A stretch of DNA of 64,000 bases. Origin: Gentiana macrophylla. Lineage: Eukaryota; Streptophyta; Magnoliopsida; Gentianales; Gentianaceae. The position numbers and the translations under genes are program-made. Position 1 is the first letter of the stretch; each line of letters opens with the position of its first letter. Where the stretch lies: NCBI GenBank assembly GCA_026214975.1, contig JAOBSW010000171.1, forward strand, positions 45,741 through 109,740. The letters run 5' to 3'. This document shows positions 1-10,546 of this stretch, in pieces. The notes under the pieces were generated by a model, which worked only from the letters and a program-made list of their open reading frames with translations, had not been told where the DNA came from and did no database searches.

Positions 1-443
1 AGCTGAGAGTTCTATCTAGCTACCAAAGAAAGCGAAGCTCCCCACATCCCTTATGTCGTCTTTTCGTGTGAGAAAAATTACTCTAAGCCCGAAATGGAAG
101 TCTCTTAATGCCACAAAACAAATGGGTAAATCCTATCTTCGAATGTAATTCTGTAGGAATACGGAGCTTGCACACCCTCTTGTCCTCGGACCTTGCTGCG
201 AACCATATGAATTTATTCTTCCGGTCTATGCGGTGAGAGAGTAAAAGATTCAATCCAGCTTGCTCTCTTCCCTCGACTCCCACAGCATATTCTGTAACAA
301 CCAATTTTGATTAATTTCTTGAACCACCACCACCGCTTACGGCTATTTGAACAATGGATATACACCAACTGCAGTTACGTTTGGGCTTCTTTACCGGGAG
401 AAAGGGGAGATTGATTTGAACCAATATCGACGCTACTTTCCGT

Positions 444-1035
444 TTAGTAGATCGTGATGGGTCTGTCATCTTCCTCATTATAGTCCTCCTAAAATCAATT
501 GCATTTCGTCGGAATACATCCTGTCTTTTCACCTTAGTAGTCCTATGCATAATAAGTACTATGGCCCCAATCATGGCTACTAATAAAATAAGACTAGGAA
601 CCAAAAACCAGACGGAATAGTAGGTATAAAGTAAATTACCCAATGTTTCCAAATTAGTCCAACTTCGTACCTTTCCGGCATAAACCGTATATCTCAGAGA
701 GGTCGTATTTCTTTGGGTTGGTAGTAATGGAATGCTTTCATTATCTAAAATGAAGAACATTTCCCACCAAAAGATCAGTCCAATAATACCACTCACTGGT
801 AATAGCGCAAGACTTCTTCATGAATCTCCGCTATTTGAATTTGGAACATCATAACAACAAAAAGGAATGAAACTACTATAGCTCCTATATGAACTACTGG
901 GAAGATCATAGCGAAGAAGCCTAACAAAAGAAGTAAACCAGAAGTGTTGCGAAAGACTGGGATGAGAAACAAAACGGAATGTACTAGATTTTTAGCACGT
1001 ACAACCATCAAACCAGAGACCAAAGTAGGGCTCGA
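444..1035 (-). pseudogene. nad6: nad6 pseudogene (mitochondrial complex I subunit 6), main part
   Basis: In mitochondria this gene encodes NADH dehydrogenase subunit 6, a small membrane subunit of respiratory complex I. Read on the minus strand, the translation gives a hydrophobic stretch (SGLMVVRAKN, then FFAMIFPVVHIGAIVVSFLFV) and the well-conserved plant segment containing NTTSLRYTVYAGKVRSWTN and the end FRRNAIDFRRTIM. Lesions visible against the usual plant protein are a six-base loss before FFAMIF, a one-base loss near 811 in the codons after VLRY, and a one-base loss near 460 that shifts the frame just before the normal stop at 444-446. The first 7-8 codons lie 9 kb away at 9984-10006 because an LTR element is inserted. 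The total length, about 610 coding bases, fits the usual size of about 205 residues. In the nucleus this is almost certainly non-functional. Confidence 0.93.
1031..1035. repeat. Target-site duplication CTCGA, left
   Basis: CTCGA immediately precedes the left LTR and is repeated at 9984-9988 immediately after the right LTR. A 5 bp duplication is what retrotransposon integrases produce. Confidence 0.92.
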
Positions 1036-2771
1036 TGATGCACGTAGATCAAGTGAAATTAAAATACTTGACCAACAAAACTAATACTAGCAAGAGGACT
1101 AGGTCCATCGTAGTATAGCTATAGCGAATCAAGGTCGTTCCCACAGGGAACCAAATTGTGGATCATTTATATACAAACAATTAATCATTCATATCAAGGA
1201 CACAAAGGCGGTCTACGACCAACAAAAGACAAGAAAAGGTAAACGACACGACGACACAACACATAACGTAATTAACCTCCCCAATTATTATGTTATCGTT
1301 TGGATCTAGAGATTCTATATAATTAAGCTAGACTCGACAACTATTAATCCGATTCGTATTTCTTTTATATTGGCTACGGGAGTCATCCCCTAAACTAGAT
1401 CTAGCTCCGGGTAGGCCATCCAGATCACTATGCTACATCACGTGACTTCGCCTTTTCGGCCTCCATCTCATATGACTTGCACGCTTACAAAACTAGGGAT
1501 GCCGATATTAACCGTATTCCTCACCGAGGCAACATTCCTTTTTTCAGGCGTACTTCCTAGACGATCGCATCAGTCTCCGTCCCATTAACACCAACTTTTA
1601 GGTATCATGTTAATCTACGATGTACGTATAACTAGGTGTGCACAATTCCCTAATCTAAGCAGATCTAGATCTCATTTGAAAGTCCCGGAAGATCAATTCA
1701 TGAGGTGACCTAGAGCCCTATATTGGTATTTCCTAATCATACGCTAATTAAAGCAGACGAGCAATGTAGCCGTAGCCATACCTACTAAGATAAGAAATTC
1801 TAGTGGACAATCACACCATAAAGGCGTGGCTAGATTGACGTGGCGAAAACCTAAATCTTAGCGTTTCTACATACGTAACGGATAAAATAGAGACTCATAA
1901 ACCAATTATATAGATCTACTAAAAACACGGTTGTTGATCATACCAAAGTCATCTATAGGTCACGGATGACAGATCTCGGGGCGTGTGGATCCTTATAGAC
2001 AAAGGAATCCCCACACGCCTCATATCGTATCCTTAGATCTACATCGTTCGGTGAAGAACGAACAACCTCAAACGATAAACAATAATTGGGGCTTAATTAC
2101 AAAGAACTAAGAACAAATAAATACAAGAACTTACATTATTGCGAGATCTTGCATAAAAGCGCTCTAAGAAAAAGCGAAGATTTTATTATAAAGAGAAGTG
2201 TAAAAATGTATTGTGTAAAGAGGTGTGGTGTGTATGGCGTGTATAACATGCCTTTATTTATAGGGGTTCAAGCTAATTAAGAGATATACTTCAAAATGTC
2301 AAAACAAATAAGAGATAACTCTCGGCCGATCTCAAAAATAAAATAAGATCGCGCCTCCCTTATGTCGTGTCCTCCTATTGGCGCCAACTCTTTGGAGTCT
2401 TTTGTCATGCTTATCCGATCTTTTCGTGCTAATCCGATATTTATCTTGAATTTCCTTTGATTTATCTTGAGATTTAATTCTTCCATTTGTATTTATCCTC
2501 CATAATTATCCAAATCTGCAAAATAGATATTTATCCCAAAATAAATCATATTTAAATAAAACGGATAAATATAATAAAAATGGATAAATACCGATTTATA
2601 AATAAAAACAGATAAATACCATAAAAATGGATAAATACCAAATTATATTTTATAAATCACAAAACATTAAATAATCCATATAAACATGTGATTTAACATA
2701 AAATACATATTATTAATCTCGATTTAAGGTCAACGTTGATGACTTTTACGGGTATAATTTGACCGTCATCA
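1036..2771 (-). repeat. 3' LTR of the LARD-like element (left LTR)
   Basis: Direct repeat of 8242-9983. On the element strand it begins TGATGACGGTC and ends GTGCATCA. A TATA-like CTATAAATAAA lies at 2253-2264 (minus). The two copies differ by many one- to four-base indels and some substitutions. Confidence 0.92.
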
Positions 2772-2790
2772 ACTACCCCCCACTTAGACT
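2772..2790 (-). promoter_or_regulatory. Polypurine tract of the LARD-like element
   Basis: On the element strand this is a G-rich run (AAGTGGGGGGTAGT) directly before the 3' LTR, the usual priming site for plus-strand DNA. A second, similar tract lies about 0.95 kb further in (3721-3735). Confidence 0.75.
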
Positions 2791-3720
2791 TTGATCGTCC
2801 CGAACAAAGCATCAATAAGTCATTCCCCAAGACAACATTTTCCATGGTCAAATCATGCTTACATAAGAAACTCGATTCAACTCATACCAGTCATGCTCAT
2901 AAGATATCCATTATTCACTACTTTCTATGAACCGAAGTGATGTGTGCATGTGCATTTAGTTTTATATAATCGAAGCAAGATTAGAGTTTATGCTAACTTC
3001 GTAATCTCAACCTACCAACATCAGCATTCCCACTTCTTAAGCCTCGCAATGGTAAAGACATGGTGCAATAAGCAAGAGCGTCATCCATAAGGTTTTTGGA
3101 CTTGGAGACCGAGAAAAATACTCAAGCCTCTTAAAAATTTGAATTTTTTCTCATTTTCATCATTTCAAACTTTACCACTTCTCAAGAAAGAAACTTGCTT
3201 TAAAAGTAAAGTATGCATTGCAAGAATCCTCTCTCACGGATTAGTGGAAGCATTGAATATTACCACAAGCGGGCTACTTTGGTAATGTTACTACAAGCCA
3301 GATGTTTAACTTATTGTCAAAACACAGATAATTCTCAAGCTTATTACTCCGCTTTGATGGCGGAAGATAGGAATACATCAATAGATAAATATCGACACTA
3401 AGTCGCATAACCAATCATCTACGCAATGTACACATAATTCTTCTTAGTTATTATAATTTGTGCGGTATTCGTCGATTCATTTTGAGTAATCAAATAATAA
3501 ATAACTACTTGCAATAGTTGGCATGAATATCTTTAAGTTCACATTCACATAAGTATAATATGATCACGTAATTATGCAACTTGGTTCCTTTCCTATCAAT
3601 TCTTAGGTAGGAACTCACAATTCTAAGGGTACGAGATAAATAATATGGTATTTATTCAATTTTTTTCAATTTTTCACCGTTTCATTCAATTTTCATTTAT
3701 AGTACATCATAGCTAAGTCT

Positions 3721-3735
3721 CCTACCCCCCACTTA
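3721..3735 (-). promoter_or_regulatory. Second polypurine-like tract
   Basis: CCTACCCCCCACTTAAAC on the plus strand repeats the form of the true polypurine tract at 2772-2790 (ACTACCCCCCACTTAG). The unrelated Gypsy element at 51267-62823 has the same arrangement with similar spacing. Confidence 0.45.
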
Positions 3736-4671
3736 AACATGGCATTGTCCCCAATGACAAATAAAAATGAGAATTTAAGAAAAAGACTTAGCTCTGGAAA
3801 CGGCCCTCAAGTAGATGCAGAACATCGGAGCACGTCGTGGAGAAGCAAGTGAAGACCTGTCTAAGCAAACCAAACAGAAACTCCACGAAACCGTTAATAT
3901 CATGTCAATGGAACGTATAAAATAACGTGGCAGTAATTAGATATAAACTATCCAAAAACAATTTAAGCCACTTTATTCCATACAACCAATGACAAGTAAA
4001 ACCAAGGAGTTAAGACTACTCGTTCAGACACGAAGTCTAAAAAATATATATAGACTCAAAAGGAAAAATACTAAATAGAAAGAAAAATAAACAATCAAGT
4101 AAAGATGGTAGTCTTCATCGATATCCTCCATCACAAAAATATTCCTAAAACCGGGTGGAGAAGACAAAGATCAAAATGTATTACCCCATGTGCGAAAACA
4201 CGAGGTCTACCGGATGGATAAGGTTTTAATCCAGCGGAAAAGAGACACTCGGTAAGGTATAACAGATTCAATGTGACCTATTGGTAAAAGATAGGATCAG
4301 AAACTCGGCGCAGACGCTTCACGTTTGGATTGGATATCATCAACTTAGGGAGATGTAGCTTCTCCTCGAAATTACTAATAACTCAATGTATCACGTAAAA
4401 GTCATAACCGTCATCAACAAGGTCGGATCGGCGCGAGTGCTTAGAACAAAACTCATCATATATATGCTGGAATGGTCAGAAAAAGTGTGAAATTTAATTT
4501 CTTCCGGTAGAAAGAGAAGTTGTATTTTGATCAAACCAAAAACTTATAAAATATAGCTAGGGTCAGAGCTACACGTACCCCAGCTATGATCATGAAAACC
4601 AAAATGATTAAAGATAATCATTAAAACTTAGCAATATTTCTAGTTCCGCAACACAAAGGTATTTGGTAAAC

Positions 4672-4851
4672 AAAATGGAGGTTTAGAGTGTGTTGGGTTT
4701 AGAAAAAGATATTGAAGGATGGTAAGAAAAGATAAAGGGTGGGTAAGAAATTGTGTGTTGGGTGGGTATTGGTTAAGGGATTGGGTTAGGGTGGGAGAGT
4801 GAAATAGATGGAAAGAAAGATAGGGGATGAAAGAATGGTTAGAAATGTAAA
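4672..4851 (+). repeat. C-free, G-run-rich tract
   Basis: There is no cytosine on the plus strand for 180 consecutive bases, with many GGG and GGGG runs. Only isolated C residues occur in the following 70 bases. The opposite strand, which is the element's sense strand, is correspondingly G-free. Confidence 0.85.
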
Positions 4852-4984
4852 CTGTTAGGCAGATTGGTGAGAGAATAGAAAGGTTGAAGGGTGAAAAGGT
4901 ACAAAGGAAAGGATAAGGGTAGTTGCAGAACGAATTGCACACAATTTTGGATTTTCACTTGGATCGCCATTCTAAAAAGTTGTG

Positions 4985-6810
4985 TGATGACGGTCAAATT
5001 ATACCCGTAAAAGTCATCAACAATGACCTTAAATCGAGATTAATAATGTATATTTCATATTAAATCACATGTTTATATTTATTATTTAATGTTAAGTGAT
5101 TATTAATATGATATTTGGTATTTAGCCGTTTTCATTATTAAAAGCCGATTTATTGTGCGATAAATGCTGATTTTGTAGATCACGACAAATCGAGAGGATA
5201 AATGTCATTCAATCAATGGATCTCAAGATAATAAGGAAGAAAATCGGAGCATTAATCAAGAGATAAATTAGAGAAATCAGATCAACACACAAGCGTGGAG
5301 TGGGGAGCAAGATAGACGAGAAAAACGATTAACGTGTGCAAATGTTAGGTTCGGTCGACCGAGCCTATAGCTTCGGTCGACCGAGTGTCAGCTCTCGGTT
5401 GACCGAGTGTCAGCTTCGGGGCGGTTTCCGGCTTATATCGTGCTTAACTTCTAGAACCACCCTAAGTCGGCAAAAACCTCTATATAAGCAAGCAGCTACG
5501 AAATTGTAAAGACACACCTTGAATACCTTAGAATATCATTCAATAAAATCACTCTATTCGTATCTTGATTCAATGTAGAATAATTTGAGGGTTTCCAGCA
5601 ATTTAAGGGCTGCAATATGTAAGCCTTTATTTTCTGTTTCTTTCTTTTAAGTAATTAATCCCTCCCAATTATGCTTTATTGTTTGAGTTAGTTAATTCAT
5701 AGCTAGATGATGTAGATCTAGGTTATGTCGTTATGGATGTGGCGAAGCCTTGTCTATGGGGATCCCATAACCTACGTCATCTACTTAGTTTCTATCCATG
5801 AATCTGCATTGTTTAATTAATGTGTATCTGTGTTAGTTTATATGAATCCTTTACGAATTACTATTTAATCCGTTGTGTATGATGAAACGCTGAGAGATAC
5901 GTTCAGGGATGTAACCTGGGGACGAAATTGATTCGGGTGACCGAATGAGTTCACTCGGTCGACCGAGCCCACCTATTCGGTCGACCGAGCCCTGTTTTAT
6001 CCGTTAGATAGCCATGTCTTTATGGTTAGGTTAACTTAATAGAATTTATTATCTCAGTAGGTATGGCTATGGCTACGTTACTCGCTTAGTTTAATTAAAA
6101 CATGTAAAAAGGAAATACCAATATAAAACTCTTAGGTAGGCTTATGAATTGCTCTTCACGGACGTTCAGCAATATCTAGGTAGGTTTATATTAGGGAATT
6201 GCGCGCACCTTAATATACGTAGATCGTAAACTAGCATGAGACTATAACTTGGTAATTGCTAGTTGGACGAGAGCTTGAGTAATCGTTTAGGAAGTATAAG
6301 TACGCCTAACCATAGGAATGTTGCCTAGACGAGGTGTACGGTTAATATCGGCATCCTTAGTATCGTAAGCGTGTGAGTTATATGAGATGGAAACCCAAAA
6401 GGTGAAGTCACGTAACAATACCACAGTGATCTAGTAACCTAACCGGTGCTAAGTCAAGTTAAAGAGGATGACTCCCGTAGCCTATCTAAGATAGATACAA
6501 ATGGATTGACAGTTAATAAGTTCAGTTTATTATATAAATTATCTAGGTCCAAACGATAAAGACTATAATTGGGGAGGTTAATTACGTTGTGTCGAGTCGT
6601 GTCTTTACTTTTCTTGTCTTATGTTGGTCGTAGACCGCCTCTATGTCCTTGACATGTTTAATTAATTGTTTGTATATAAGATGATCCACAATTGGTTCCC
6701 TGTGGGATCGACCTTGATTCACTATAGCTATACTACGATGGGCCTAGTCCTCTTGCTAGTATGGATTTATGGTGGTCAAGTATATTATAACCTGATTGAC
6801 CACGTCATCA
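4985..6810 (+). mobile_element. Solo LTR of a related family, inverted relative to its host
   Basis: It starts TGATGACGGTCAAATT and ends CACGTCATCA, and it is homologous in opposite orientation to the LTRs of the surrounding element at both ends and over several internal blocks. TTGTG flanks it on both sides (4980-4984 and 6811-6815). The lack of a second LTR or internal sequence identifies a solo LTR, normally left by recombination between the two LTRs of a full element. TATATAAG at 5481-5488 is a candidate core promoter. Its ends and blocks match the host LTRs, but the middle differs (TCGGTCGACCGA motifs), so it is a subfamily and not the same element. Confidence 0.88.
5351..5406. repeat. 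Three TCGGTCGACCGA palindromes upstream of the TATA box
   Basis: Copies lie at 5351-5362, 5373-5384 and 5395-5406 (the last with one mismatch), spaced 22 bp start to start and ending about 75 bp before TATATAAG. Two more copies are at 5955-5966 and 5977-5988, also 22 bp apart. Confidence 0.85.
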
Positions 6811-6815
6811 TTGTG

Positions 6816-8217
6816 GAAGTTGACCAAAATTGTTCTTGTTCGCACGAATCATTCTCTGTTACATTTTCAGTAATTCTCAAGCTCTCTTAATGCTTCCATC
6901 TTAAGGTTGATTGCTAAATTTCCTTTTCTTTAGCAATTTCTCGACTCTCCTAAGAAACTCTAATTCACGTGGCCTATATTGAGTAAAAAAGTTTTGCACA
7001 TCCTTAGCCTAATGGCCATCGGAACACGGCAAAATAAAAAATCTCAACATATGTCGCGTTACTCTTATTTGACTCAACAAAAACAAAACCTAAAATCCTA
7101 AAAAGAAATCCTAAGGGTTTTAAAGAAGTAGTTCTGAGTTTAAAGTCCTCAGCTCGACTTTTCAAAAAGCATCCTTGTCAGTCATCCTTCTTGGATCGCC
7201 AAATATTGACCCCTTGAGCACTATATGAGGTGGGCTCGTTGATTTTGCGGATTAATATCCTTCTCTTGGTTGTGAGACCTAGGAAACGACATTTATCCTT
7301 ACCATTTATACAAAGCTCCTACCTCGGCTCTCGTTTTAGGAATTAGTGAATTCTAAGAAGATTTAGTCCTAGGGACCCATTTTAATCACATCCTCTATAA
7401 TGCTGCTTCATTATGCTCTCTCAAAACTCAACGTCTTCTTTAGATTGCGAAAGCTTAACTACACAAATTATTGCTCCCGTGGCCACTAGAAGCAATCTCA
7501 TGCATAGGACAATGAGATTTTGATAGAACTACGAGGAACTCTTTATTCACTGCTTCAATTCAACAACTACATGTTTCCCTACACCCTCTAGATGAGACAG
7601 ATTTGGGGGCAGAACCTTCGGCACTAATAGAATTAATCTTACAAACCAACTCCGGGCTAAGATTCTCATTCAGGTTCATGTAAAGACTAACTTATGTTCA
7701 AAAAAACCAAAAGATAGTAAAACATAAGCAAAAAAGGGTGATACCTTGCCTTCAACATTGTACCACGAATAATTTGAACCTTAAAATTTATTCGGAGCCA
7801 TCTTGGTGCTTTAAAGGTATTGCTTCAATCGATTTTCCCATCGCAGATTCGTAGCTTCACATGTTGCTGGGTTATTTTTCAGCGCCCATGAAAAATTACT
7901 GACTCGGATTATTTCTTCTCTGGTTTCTGCAAACAGAAGAAAAACAAAACGGACCGTAGACTGATTTTAACATGGTTTCCCATGCTGCTATCAGACCAAC
8001 AGATTAAACATACGGAGGTAAATAGACACTCGAAATTCCAGAAAACAGAACCAGGCTTCTTTGGCGCGAGAGGCGCCTCTCGGAGAAACGAAGCCAGCGA
8101 TTCAGATTCTGGAATTTTTACATAGAGCAGACAACCAGAGGGACATAAAAATAGACTCTAAAACAGAAAACTCGACAGGAATAAAAAAATTATTTATATA
8201 TAAAATTGACCGTTGGT
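6816..8217. other. Leader region of the LARD-like element, non-coding
   Basis: This is the sequence between the nested solo LTR and the primer-binding site. I find no supported coding region, RNA gene or repeat in it. Short open frames lack known motifs. Confidence 0.6.
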
Positions 8218-8235
8218 TCCCCGGCAACGGCGCCA
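8218..8235 (-). promoter_or_regulatory. Primer-binding site of the LARD-like element
   Basis: The reverse complement reads TGGCGCCGTTGCCGGGGA, a few bases inside the 5' LTR. This is the PBS class of Athila/Tat-type Gypsy elements and fixes the minus orientation. Confidence 0.8.
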
Positions 8236-8241
8236 AAAACT

Positions 8242-9983
8242 TGATGCACGTAGATCAAGTGAAATTAAAATACTTGACCACCAAAACTAATACTAGCAAG
8301 AGGACTAGGTCCATCGTAGTATAGCTATAGCGAATCAAGGTCGTTCCCACAGGGAACCAAATTGTGGATCATTTATATACAAACAATTAATCATTCATAT
8401 CAAGGACACAAAGGCGGTCTACGACCAACAAAAGACAAGAAAAGGTAAACGACACGACTCGACACAACACATAACTTAATTAACCTCCCCAATTATTATG
8501 TTATCGTTTGGATCTAGAGATTCTATATAATTAAGCTAGACTCGACAACTATTAATCCGATTCGTATTTCTTTTATATTGGCTACGGGAGTCATCCCCTA
8601 AACTAGATCTAGCTCCGGGTAGCCCATCCAGATCACTATGCTACATCACGTGACTTCGCTTTTTCGGCCTCCATCTCATATGACTTGCACGCTTACAAAA
8701 CTAGGGATGCCGATATTAACCGTATTCCTCACCTAGGCAACATTACTTTTTTCAGCGTACTTCCTAGAGCGATCGCATCGAGTCTCCGTCCCATTAACAC
8801 TAACTTTTTAGGTATCATGTTAATCTACGATGTACGTATAAGCTGGGTGTGCACAATTCCCTAATACTGTAGCAGATCTAGATCTCATTGAAAAGTCCCG
8901 GAAGATCAATTCATGAGCCGACCTAGAGCCCTATATTGGTATTTCCTAATCATACGATAATTAAAAAAGGCGAGCAACGTAGCCGTAGCCATACGTACTA
9001 AGATAAGAAATTCTAGTGGACAATCACACCATAAAGACGTGGCTAGATTGTGTGGCGAAAACCTAAATCTTAGCGTTTCTACACACGTAACGGATAAAAT
9101 AGAGACTCATAAAGCAATTATATAGATCTACTAAAAACACGGTTGTTGATCATACCAAAGTCATCTATAGGTCACCGGATGACAGATCTGGGCGTGTGGA
9201 TCCTTATAGACAAGGAATCCCCACTGCCTCATATCGTATCCTTAGATCTACATCGTTCGGTGAAGAACGAACAACCTCGAACGATAAACAATAATTGGGG
9301 GCTTAATTACAAAGAACTAAGAACAAATAAATACAAGAACTTAATTATTTCAGATCTTGCATAAAAACTGCTCTAAGAAAAACTGAAGATTTTATTATAA
9401 ACTGAGAAGTGTAAAAAATGTATTGTGTAAAGAGGTGTGGTGTGTATGGCGTGTATAACATGCCTTTATTTATAGGGGTTCAAGCTAATTAAGTGATATA
9501 CTTCAAAATGTCAAAACAAATAAGAGATAACTCTCGGTCGATCTCAAAAATAAAATAAGATGCGCCCCCTCCCCTTATGCGTGTCCTCCTATTGGCGCCA
9601 ACTCTTTGGAGTCTTTTGTCATGCTTATCCGATCTTTTCGTGCTAATCCGATATTTATCTTGAATTTCCTTTGATTTATCTTGAGATTTAATTCTTCCAT
9701 TTGTATTTATCCTCCATAATTATCCAAATTGCAAAATAGATATTTATCCCAAAATAAATCATATTTAAATAAAGCGGATAAATATAATAAAACGGATAAA
9801 TACCGATTTATAAATAAAAAGCAGATAAATACCATAAAAATGGATAAAACCAAATTATATTTTATAAATCACAAAACATTAAATAATCCATATAAACATG
9901 TGATTTAACATAAAATACATATTATTAATCTCGATTTAAGGTCAACATTGATGACTTTTACGGGTATAATTTGACCGTCATCA
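8242..9983 (-). repeat. 5' LTR of the LARD-like element (right LTR)
   Basis: Direct repeat of 1036-2771, 1742 bp, followed by the target duplication CTCGA at 9984. The TATA-like box is at 9465-9476 (minus). Transcription would run leftward into the internal region. Confidence 0.92.
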
Positions 9984-10006
9984 CTCGACAAAACAGAAAG
10001 TGTCAT
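9984..10006 (-). pseudogene. nad6: nad6 pseudogene, 5' end (first codons)
   Basis: The reverse complement from 10006 gives an ATG followed by codons for T-L-S-V-L-S, matching the plant NAD6 amino end with one substitution. The frame continues across the 5 bp repeat CTCGA into 1035 and onward. This shows that the two NUMT parts were one gene before the LTR element inserted. Confidence 0.88.
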
Positions 10007-10201
10007 ATTACGTTACCTCGTCCTTCCCTGAAATGGAACTTTCAAGCTGGAGAAAGAACTAGCATGGAATTCGATATATTACGACTAGTGCGGTTGTTTG
10101 TATTTCATATTCTTCTTCCTCTGTCGAGCATTATAATCCTCTTGCTTATGAGGCTGGGAGGATGCTCATCGTTCGAGTGACATCTATATCTCAAGTAATT
10201 A

Positions 10202-10274
10202 TGCAGGGACAGGATTCGAACCTGCAATCTTCAGGTCATGAGCCTGATGAGTTGACCCATTACTCTACCCCGCT
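10202..10274 (-). tRNA. trnfM: Mitochondrial-type tRNA-fMet (CAU), NUMT copy, probably a pseudogene
   Basis: The reverse complement folds as a complete cloverleaf. It has a 7 bp acceptor stem beginning AGCGGGG, anticodon CAU inside GGCTCATGACC, and a T arm with GGTTCGAATCC. Position 1 does not pair with position 72 (A opposite A), as expected for bacterial-type initiator tRNAs. It resembles the plant mitochondrial trnfM with a few substitutions in the D arm and acceptor stem. No CCA is encoded. Lying in a nuclear NUMT, it is unlikely to be expressed as an initiator. Confidence 0.85.
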
Positions 10275-10546
10275 CGTCAGAAGTTTTAGGATATGAGTAT
10301 GTTGCACCAATGAGCGTAGCGAAGCAAAGCGAGTTATTATAAGCTCACTATCGATACAAGCGCTAAGCGAGCGAAGCAAATGAAGTACCGTAACGAGTTC
10401 TTAAGTACCTACGCGAGTTGTTCTAAGAAAAATCCTCTAACGAGTGGTAATTGGAAAGTTCCAATGAATAGTATAGTACTAGATCACATCAGTACCAATA
10501 AACCTTAAGCAATAAAGGCAACAGCCGCATTAAAGGCAACCGCCGG

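Larger units (their letters stand above)
1..1035 (-). other. NUMT, left part (mitochondrial DNA in the nucleus)
   Basis: The segment carries plant mitochondrial nad6 on the minus strand at 444-1035, with 1-443 as its downstream flank. It stops at 1035, where an LTR element with a target duplication begins, and it resumes at 9984 with the missing start of nad6. Only the nad6 part is recognised by its product. The mitochondrial origin of 1-443 is inferred from continuity, and I see no gene there. The surrounding nuclear-type retrotransposons and the frameshifts in nad6 argue for a nuclear copy rather than the organelle genome. Confidence 0.85.
2791..4984. other. Non-coding internal region of the LARD-like element
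   Basis: No protein of a known family is readable on either strand, and the short open frames here lack domain motifs. It holds the second polypurine-like tract (3721-3735) and a 180-base stretch without a single C on the plus strand (4672-4851). Confidence 0.7.
1036..9983 (-). mobile_element. Non-coding LTR retrotransposon (LARD-like, Gypsy type), inserted in nad6
   Basis: Two direct repeats of about 1.74 kb, each with TG...CA ends, flank an internal region without any recognisable gag or pol. Orientation is minus: the reverse complement of the sequence next to the right LTR reads TGGCGCCGTTGCCGGGGA, the primer-binding site typical of Athila/Tat-like plant Gypsy elements, and a G-rich polypurine tract abuts the left LTR. 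The internal region (2772-8241) includes a nested solo LTR (4985-6810); without it about 3.6 kb of non-coding sequence remains. It must have moved using proteins of an autonomous relative. The insertion is delimited by CTCGA on both sides. Confidence 0.9.
9984..10546 (-). other. NUMT, right part
   Basis: It begins with the start of nad6, continues with about 195 bp of nad6 upstream flank, then trnfM (minus) and a 270 bp stretch with repeated GCGAAGC/AGCGAG words of mitochondrial intergenic character. It ends where Copia LTR sequence (GGATAATCTTCGGGATTATT) starts at about 10547. The exact right border is uncertain by some tens of bases. Confidence 0.75.

Noticed and set aside
83..304. Minus-strand 73-codon open frame in the NUMT
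   Set aside because: It lies downstream of nad6 in the presumed mitochondrial flank and matches no mitochondrial protein I recognise. Probably a chance frame.
4640..4942. Minus-strand open frame of 100 codons in the LARD-like element
   Set aside because: It exists because the C-free tract removes stops on the other strand. The predicted protein is a Phe/Pro/Leu/Ser string without family motifs.
5351..5988. A CRISPR array
   Set aside because: The repeats are 12 bp palindromes spaced 22 bp apart inside a plant LTR, with no cas genes and no array of regular spacers.
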